Below the pieces are notes generated by a model, which had not been told where the DNA came from, did not search any database, and saw nothing but the letters and a program-made list of their open reading frames with translations. The position numbers and the translations under genes are program-made. This document shows, one piece after another, positions 31,394 to 35,822 of a stretch of 35,822 bases of DNA. This stretch comes from Alphaproteobacteria bacterium UBA6347 (GTDB lineage: Bacteria > Pseudomonadota > Alphaproteobacteria > CAAGCB01 > CAG-977), in contig DJRZ01000037.1 of the NCBI GenBank assembly GCA_002440235.1, positions 1-35,822 on the forward strand. Direction: 5' to 3'. Every line of letters starts with the position of its first letter. Positions within the stretch are counted from its first letter, which is position 1.

Positions 31394-32276
31394 CAGCGAT
31401 TTGCCGTTTTCAGGGGACACTTCCGCGTGGTTTCTGCCGTGGATGGTGATGCTGATGGTGTTTTTCGCGGGACTGACGATGGCGGGAACGCTGTCTTTAA
31501 ATTCGATGCTGACGCGGTGGAACCGCTCGATTTCGGGATCTTTGACCGTCCAGATCCTGCCGACCGAGGAAAACGGACGCGTGAACAAGAAAAAAACGCA
31601 GCGGGAAACGCAGGACGCTTTGGACATTCTGCGCAAAACGGTGGGGGTCGCTTCGGCGAACCTGCTGACGGACAGCCAGATGAAGAGCCTGCTGAAACCG
31701 TGGCTGGGCGACACCGTTTTGCTGGACGACCTGCCGATGCCCGATCTGATCGACGTGCAACTGGTGCCGGGGGCGGAGGTCGATTTGGAAATGCTGCGCG
31801 TCCTTTTGGCGAAAAACACGCCGAACGCGACGCTGGACGTGCACAAGCTGTGGCTGGGAAAACTGGTCGGGCTGGTCAGGACGCTGGATCTGCTGGCGTC
31901 CGCGTTGCTCAGTCTGGTGATCGCGACGACGTCGGTCATCGTGATTTACGTGACGTGTTCGTCTTTGGCGGTGCACAAGCCTGTCATCGAACTGTTGCAC
32001 CAGATCGGGGCGCACGATTCCTATATTTCGGGGCAGTACGCCAAACGGACGGCTTTGCTGGCGTCGGCGGGCGCGGTGACGGGATTTTCATGCGTCCTGC
32101 CGATTCTGTACCTGCTGTCGTCCAAAGCGGGCGAAATCAAGGGCGGGCTTTTGTCCGAAGCGCGCTTCGACGCCGCGTCGTGGACTCTGCTGGCTCTGGT
32201 TCCCGTTCTGGCGATCGCCCTGTCAACCCTGACGGCGTACTGGACGGTTCAAAGAACTTTGAGGCGAATGCTGTGA
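31380..32276 (+). CDS. ftsX: Cell division protein FtsX
   Basis: The 298-residue membrane partner of FtsE. Four hydrophobic segments are seen at about 18-40, 165-190, 220-245 and 260-285. A periplasmic domain (about 45-160) lies between the first and second, the usual FtsX topology. The periplasmic domain is where FtsX contacts amidase activators such as EnvC. The start is GTG overlapping the end of ftsE. The stop overlaps the GTG of the next gene (GTGA). Sequence is diverged, as is normal for FtsX, but context and topology make the call firm. Confidence 0.92.
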   Translation: MFRRSSDLPFSGDTSAWFLPWMVMLMVFFAGLTMAGTLSLNSMLTRWNRSISGSLTVQILPTEENGRVNKKKTQRETQDALDILRKTVGVASANLLTDSQMKSLLKPWLGDTVLLDDLPMPDLIDVQLVPGAEVDLEMLRVLLAKNTPNATLDVHKLWLGKLVGLVRTLDLLASALLSLVIATTSVIVIYVTCSSLAVHKPVIELLHQIGAHDSYISGQYAKRTALLASAGAVTGFSCVLPILYLLSSKAGEIKGGLLSEARFDAASWTLLALVPVLAIALSTLTAYWTVQRTLRRML

Positions 32277-32899
32277 CCGCGATGAAAAAAACAGTCCGAA
32301 TCGTTTTGCCCGTTCTGGGCGTTTTGTTCGCCCTGTGGTTGTGCGGGCTGTTCTGGTTCGCGGCGCAGGTCAGCCGCGTTCCGCAAAATTCCGACGTGAA
32401 AACGGACGCGATCGTCGCGCTGACGGGCGGATCGCTGCGCGTGGCGGCGGCGGTCGATCTGCTGAAGCGGAACAAGGCGGAAAAGCTGTTCATTTCCGGC
32501 GTGAACGAAAAAGTCGACTGGATCGCGCTGGCGGAAACGATCAACGAACTGCCCGACGAACTGGGCGACCGGATCACGCTGGGGCACGTCGCGTGCAACA
32601 CCCGCGAAAACGCGTTGGAAACAAAGGAATGGATCGACCGGAACGGCTTTAAATCCGTGCGTCTGGTGACGGCGTCTTACCACATGCCGCGCAGCCTGGC
32701 GGAATTTCGCGGCGCGCTGGACGGCGTCGAAATCGTCCCGAATCCCGTTTTCCCGCAAACGGTCAAACACGAAGAATGGTGGAAGTGGCGCGGGACGTTT
32801 GTTTTAATCTCTTCCGAATACATGAAATTTCTGGTCGCCGCGATTCGGCGCGTTTTGCCGTTCGTCCGACCTGTCCTTAACAATACGGTGTGTCCATGA
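32273..32899 (+). CDS. YdcF/ElyC-family DUF218 membrane protein
   Basis: A 208-residue protein with one N-terminal membrane anchor (about 8-30) and a DUF218 domain outside the membrane. The domain shows DAIVALTGGSLRVAAAVDLL, LFISGVN, CNTRENALETKEWI and RLVTASYHMPRSLAEF, all typical of the family. Relatives such as ElyC and SanA affect envelope integrity and lipid carrier recycling; biochemical activity is uncertain. I choose the GTG at 32273, which overlaps the ftsX stop and has GAGG 8 bases upstream; the ATG at 32282 is the alternative. It overlaps plsC by four bases. Confidence 0.87.
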   Translation: MTAMKKTVRIVLPVLGVLFALWLCGLFWFAAQVSRVPQNSDVKTDAIVALTGGSLRVAAAVDLLKRNKAEKLFISGVNEKVDWIALAETINELPDELGDRITLGHVACNTRENALETKEWIDRNGFKSVRLVTASYHMPRSLAEFRGALDGVEIVPNPVFPQTVKHEEWWKWRGTFVLISSEYMKFLVAAIRRVLPFVRPVLNNTVCP

Positions 32900-33609
32900 A
32901 ATTTGTTCGTTCCCTGCTGTTTAACGTGTATTTTTTCGTTACGACGCTGTTTTTCTGCACGACGGGCGCGGTCGCCGGCGTGTTTTCCATGCGCCTGTGC
33001 AGTCTGAACGCCCGCGGGTGGGGCGTCGCGCTGCTGTTCGGCATGCGCTGGCTCGCCGGCATTAAATGCGAAGTCCGCGGACGGGAGAACTTGCCGAAAG
33101 ACACCAACGCCTTCATCGTCGCGTCGAAGCACCAGTCGACGCTGGAAACGGTGGCTTTTCACGCGATTTTGAAATCCCCCGCCTATATTTTGAAAAAGGA
33201 ACTGCTGTACATTCCCCTGTTCGGGTGGAATCTGTCGCTGTCGGGGTGCGTGCCGATCGACCGTTCTTCGGGCGCGAAAGCCATGCGTTCCATTTTGAAC
33301 GGGTCGATCAAGCGGCTGGCGGAAAACCGTCCCGTCGTCATCTTTCCCGAAGGGACGCGCACAGCCCCGGGCGCGACGGCGAAATACAATCCGGGGGTGG
33401 GGCTTTTGTATGAAAAATGCGGCGTTCCCGTCATACCCGCCGCTTTAAACTCCGGCTGTTTCTGGCGCAAGCGGTCGTTTATGAAAAATTCCGGAACGAT
33501 CGTCATTGAATTTCTGCCCGCCATGCCGGAAAACATGCCGCCGCGCGAATTTGTCGCGGAACTGCAAAACAGGATCGAATCCGAATGCGCCAAGTTGATC
33601 GCGAAATGA
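32896..33609 (+). CDS. plsC: 1-acyl-sn-glycerol-3-phosphate acyltransferase PlsC
   Basis: A membrane-associated acyltransferase that adds the second fatty acid to lysophosphatidate, giving phosphatidate for phospholipids. The 237-residue protein has a hydrophobic N-terminus (about 8-32). The catalytic histidine motif appears as SKHQSTLE (His79), where the usual HX4D ends in Glu, as seen in other alphaproteobacterial members. GCVPIDR (117-123) and FPEGTR (150-155) complete the family motifs. It starts within an ATGA overlap with the ydcF-like gene, ending an ftsE-ftsX-ydcF-plsC operon. A bidirectional terminator follows. Confidence 0.94.
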   Translation: MKFVRSLLFNVYFFVTTLFFCTTGAVAGVFSMRLCSLNARGWGVALLFGMRWLAGIKCEVRGRENLPKDTNAFIVASKHQSTLETVAFHAILKSPAYILKKELLYIPLFGWNLSLSGCVPIDRSSGAKAMRSILNGSIKRLAENRPVVIFPEGTRTAPGATAKYNPGVGLLYEKCGVPVIPAALNSGCFWRKRSFMKNSGTIVIEFLPAMPENMPPREFVAELQNRIESECAKLIAK

Positions 33610-33768
33610 AGCCGTGAAAACGAAAAAGCCCCGAATTTGTTTTTCGAGGCTTTTTTTGTGCTTGTCCTTGCGGGAATAAAGCTTTTTGTTTTTGACGACG
33701 CGCGGTTTGTATTTTCCCGAACACAGCAGTTCGAACGCGACGGGGTTTCGTTTTTTTCGTTGTTTCAT
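33445..33768 (-). CDS. arfA: ArfA-like ribosome rescue factor, predicted nonstop mRNA
   Basis: A small, very basic protein whose first 40 residues match the ArfA core: N8, then R23-VVKNKK and Y31-SRKDKH, against RVEKNKK and YMRKGKH in E. coli ArfA. ArfA enters stalled ribosomes on stopless mRNA and recruits RF2. GGGAGG lies 6 bases before the ATG. The frame has no stop until 33445, inside the antisense end of plsC. An intrinsic terminator at 33655-33623 falls at codons 38-49, so most transcripts should end near codons 48-50 without a stop. The translated product is therefore about 48 residues, and the sequence beyond is probably not made. Homology is judged by eye. Confidence 0.72.
   Translation of the reverse strand: MKQRKKRNPVAFELLCSGKYKPRVVKNKKLYSRKDKHKKSLEKQIRGFFVFTASFRDQLGAFGFDPVLQFRDKFARRHVFRHGGQKFNDDRSGIFHKRPLAPETAGV
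33623..33657. terminator. Bidirectional terminator between plsC and the arfA-like gene
   Basis: Arms at 33623-33635 and 33643-33655 with a 7-base loop form a 13-position stem with T-tracts on both sides. Rightward it serves plsC, with T7 at 33651-33657. Leftward it lies inside the open arfA-like frame. The one imperfect pair (33631 with 33647) is C-A in the rightward RNA but G-U in the leftward RNA, so the fold is slightly better for the leftward transcript. Confidence 0.9.
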
Positions 33769-33837
33769 GTCAACCTCCCGATAAAATGACGGTTCAAGGG
33801 TATAACATTCGTTCGAAAAATCAAATCTTTTCGATTC

Positions 33838-34992
33838 TCAGTCGTCGTAGGCGCCGCAACGCCCGATCTGGACGTCGCGGTTGACGTTGACGCATTCGAC
33901 CAGTCCGAACGAAAACATCAGCGTCAGCATCACGGTGCCGCCGTAGGAAATCATCGGCAGCGGCACGCCGACGACGGGCAGCAGCCCCATCACCATCGCG
34001 ATGTTGATAAAGACGTACAGAAACAGGTTCGTCGTCAGCCCCAGCGCCAGCAGCCGCCCGAAAAAGCTGGTGGACCTGAACGCGATGACGTATCCGTAAA
34101 AGATCAGCGCCAGATACAGCGCCAGCAGCGACACCGATCCGATCAGTCCGAATTCTTCGGCGAAAACGGTGAAAATAAAGTCCGTTTGTTTTTCGGGCAG
34201 AAAGTTCAGGCGGCTTTGCGTTCCCTGCAAAAATCCCTTGCCGAAAACGCCGCCCGATCCCAGCGTGATCTTGGATTGCAGAATGTGGTATCCCTTGCCC
34301 AGCGGGTCGCGTTCCGGATCCAGAAAAGTGAAAACGCGCTCTTTTTGATAATCGTGCAGGAAACGCCACCCGATCGGGATCGAAACCAGCCCCGCGACGC
34401 CCAGCGCGACGAACTTCCACATCTGAACGCCGACCAGAAAAAACAGCGACAGCGATCCCGCCGCCATTAAAACCGCCGTCCCCAGGTCGGGCTGCTTCAA
34501 CACCAGGGCGACGGGCAAAGCCACCATCAGCGACGGAACGGCGACGGACGAAAGGGTTTGAACCTCTTGCAGCGACGTCGCGTGAAAATATCGCGCCAGC
34601 GCCAGAATCAGCGCGATTTTCATCAGTTCGGACGGCTGTACTTTGATAAAGCCCAGATTCAGCCAGCGTTGCGCCCCCATGGCGTCGTGACCGAAAAATT
34701 CGACGATGAACAGTAAAACGACCGCGCCGGCGTAAAACACGTACGCGTAGCGCAACCAGACGCGCAAATCGACCATCGCGACGACCAGCATCAGCGCGAA
34801 CCCCAGACAAAATCGGGAAAACTGGCGGCTCGCCCACGGATCCCAGCCGCCGTTCGCCGCGGCGTACAAAACGACGAATCCCGTCATCGCTACCAGACAG
34901 ATCAGAAAAACGTAACACCAGCTGAGCCGCATGAACCGGTCTTTGATCGTCATATGCGCGTTGCGGAAACCGAACGAAGCGAAGCCTGTCAT
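33838..34992 (-). CDS. rodA: Rod shape-determining protein RodA
   Basis: A 384-residue SEDS-family glycosyltransferase that polymerises lipid II during cell elongation, working with PBP2. About ten hydrophobic segments are visible. Family motifs include GAQRWLNLGFIKVQPSELMKI, KQPDLGTAV, the periplasmic loop KITLGSGGVFGKGFLQGTQSRLNFLPEKQTDFIF (split by eye) and EEFGLIGS. The ATG at 34992 overlaps the mrdA stop (TGATG) and has GGAGGG 8 bases upstream, so it is preferred over the ATG at 34953, which lacks a ribosome binding site. It forms the classical mrdA-rodA pair. No terminator separates it from the arfA-like gene. Confidence 0.95.
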   Translation of the reverse strand: MTGFASFGFRNAHMTIKDRFMRLSWCYVFLICLVAMTGFVVLYAAANGGWDPWASRQFSRFCLGFALMLVVAMVDLRVWLRYAYVFYAGAVVLLFIVEFFGHDAMGAQRWLNLGFIKVQPSELMKIALILALARYFHATSLQEVQTLSSVAVPSLMVALPVALVLKQPDLGTAVLMAAGSLSLFFLVGVQMWKFVALGVAGLVSIPIGWRFLHDYQKERVFTFLDPERDPLGKGYHILQSKITLGSGGVFGKGFLQGTQSRLNFLPEKQTDFIFTVFAEEFGLIGSVSLLALYLALIFYGYVIAFRSTSFFGRLLALGLTTNLFLYVFINIAMVMGLLPVVGVPLPMISYGGTVMLTLMFSFGLVECVNVNRDVQIGRCGAYDD

Positions 34993-35822
34993 CACAAATG
35001 CCCTCCCGTCAAAGCGTTTTTGGGGTTCACGGGTCTTTGCGCCGCGGGGTCCAGACGCAGCGCCGCGTCCATGATCGCCCGCGCGATCGGCGCCGCCGAC
35101 GTCGATCCGCCGCCGCCGTGTTCGACGACGACCGCCAGCGCGTATCGGGGTTTGTCCGTCGGACCGAAAGAAACAAACAAAGCGTGGTTTCTTTCCGCCC
35201 ACGGAATTTCGTCCTGACGGCGCAATCCCTGTTCGCGTTCTTTCATGGAAATGCGTTTGACTTGCGTCGTTCCGGTTTTGCCGGCGATCGTCTTTCCGTC
35301 GATGTTCAGCCGCGCGGTTTTCGCCGTTCCTTTGGGGTTGTTGACGGCTTCGAACATGCCGTCGCGCATCATCTGCAAATGGTTTTTCGGAATGTTCAGG
35401 TATTCGCCATGACATTCGGACGGGTTTCTGTTTTCGGGAACGATCAGCGTCGGTTTGATTTTATAGCCGTCGTTCGCCAGAATCGCCGTCATGACCGCCA
35501 GCTGCATCGGCGTCGCCAGCACGTAGCCCTGTCCGATGCCCGTGTTATAGGTGTCGCCCTGCAGCCATTGTTCGCCCAAAATCGTTTCTTTCCAGCGTCG
35601 GGTCGGCATCAGCCCCGATTTTTCCCCCGGCAGGTCGATTCCCGTCGGCGCGCCGAATCCGAACCGCCGCGCCATCGCCGATATTTTGTCGATGCCCGTG
35701 CGGCGCGCGACCTCGTAAAAATAAATGTCGCAGGAATGCATCAGTGCCTCTTTCAAATCGACGTTGCCGTGTCCCGTGGGTGTCCAGCAATGAAACCGGT
35801 GCGCCCCCATCATGATGTACCC
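34992..35822 (-). CDS. mrdA: Penicillin-binding protein 2, 3' part
   Basis: The C-terminal 276 residues of the elongation transpeptidase PBP2; the gene runs off the right edge of the window. The fragment holds the SxN-type motif (HSCDIYFYEVA) and KTGT (IAGKTGTTQ) of the transpeptidase domain, plus QGYVLATPMQLA and HALFVSFGPTDKPRYALAVVVEHGGGG. The active-site SxxK, the pedestal domain and the membrane anchor would lie beyond 35822. Adjacency to rodA, with a TGATG overlap, supports PBP2 rather than the division enzyme PBP3. Confidence 0.94.
   Translation of the reverse strand, partial: GYIMMGAHRFHCWTPTGHGNVDLKEALMHSCDIYFYEVARRTGIDKISAMARRFGFGAPTGIDLPGEKSGLMPTRRWKETILGEQWLQGDTYNTGIGQGYVLATPMQLAVMTAILANDGYKIKPTLIVPENRNPSECHGEYLNIPKNHLQMMRDGMFEAVNNPKGTAKTARLNIDGKTIAGKTGTTQVKRISMKEREQGLRRQDEIPWAERNHALFVSFGPTDKPRYALAVVVEHGGGGSTSAAPIARAIMDAALRLDPAAQRPVNPKNALTGGHL

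Noticed and set aside
1..35822. tRNA, rRNA, insertion sequences or phage genes
   Set aside because: No cloverleaf with a recognisable TPsiC arm, rRNA segment, transposase or integrase was seen in either strand.

Overview
The window reads as a stretch of an alphaproteobacterial chromosome, moderately GC-rich and densely packed with housekeeping genes. Three gene orders point to this class: fabD-fabG-acpP-fabF-mltG; rne divergent from an AMIN amidase, then PBP1a and prfB; and lptM-lysA / zinc-ribbon / ftsE-ftsX-ydcF-plsC. A HydE-type radical SAM enzyme ([FeFe]-hydrogenase maturation) suggests an anaerobic or fermentative, possibly host-associated lineage rather than a classical aerobic one. This is inference; no rRNA or other taxonomic marker is present.

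Layout. 1-294: inverted repeat and leader upstream of fabD. 295-5806 (+): type II fatty acid synthesis (fabD, fabG, acpP, fabF), then mltG and an overlapping Sel1/SPOR protein. 5820-9106: divergent CNNM/CBS membrane protein (-) and a PAS-GGDEF-EAL phosphodiesterase (+) with back-to-back promoters. 9107-9482: non-coding block of interspersed repeats. 9483-14652 (-): sufE, a LuxR-type response regulator, a histidine phosphatase, a lipoprotein, an MIF-like tautomerase and rne. 15028-22165 (+): amidase, PBP1a, prfB with its programmed frameshift, a lipoprotein, an alpha/beta hydrolase and a dolichol-kinase-like membrane protein. 22145-23191 (-): hydE. 23278-24510 (+): a folK-folP fusion. 24516-25637 (-): a zinc-dependent phospholipase C-like protein. 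25808-26797 (+): a flavin reductase with a long basic tail. 26904-28208 (-): gpt and a TlpA-like thioredoxin. 28310-29787 (+): lptM-lysA. 29791-30585 (-): zinc-ribbon membrane protein. 30671-33609 (+): ftsE-ftsX-ydcF-plsC. 33445-33768 (-): an ArfA-like reading frame. 33838-35822 (-): rodA and the 3' part of mrdA.

Much of the window builds, cuts or regulates the cell envelope: MltG, SPOR protein, amidase, PBP1a, FtsEX, LysA, LptM, PlsC, RodA and PBP2. The most unusual item is the small gene between rodA and plsC. It encodes a very basic peptide with the ArfA signature (RVxKNKK ... YxRKxKH). Its frame runs without a stop through an intrinsic terminator, so its normal transcript should lack a stop codon. 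This is the self-reporting design known for ArfA ribosome rescue. Its expected partner, RF2 (prfB), is also in this window and is itself controlled by a recoding switch.
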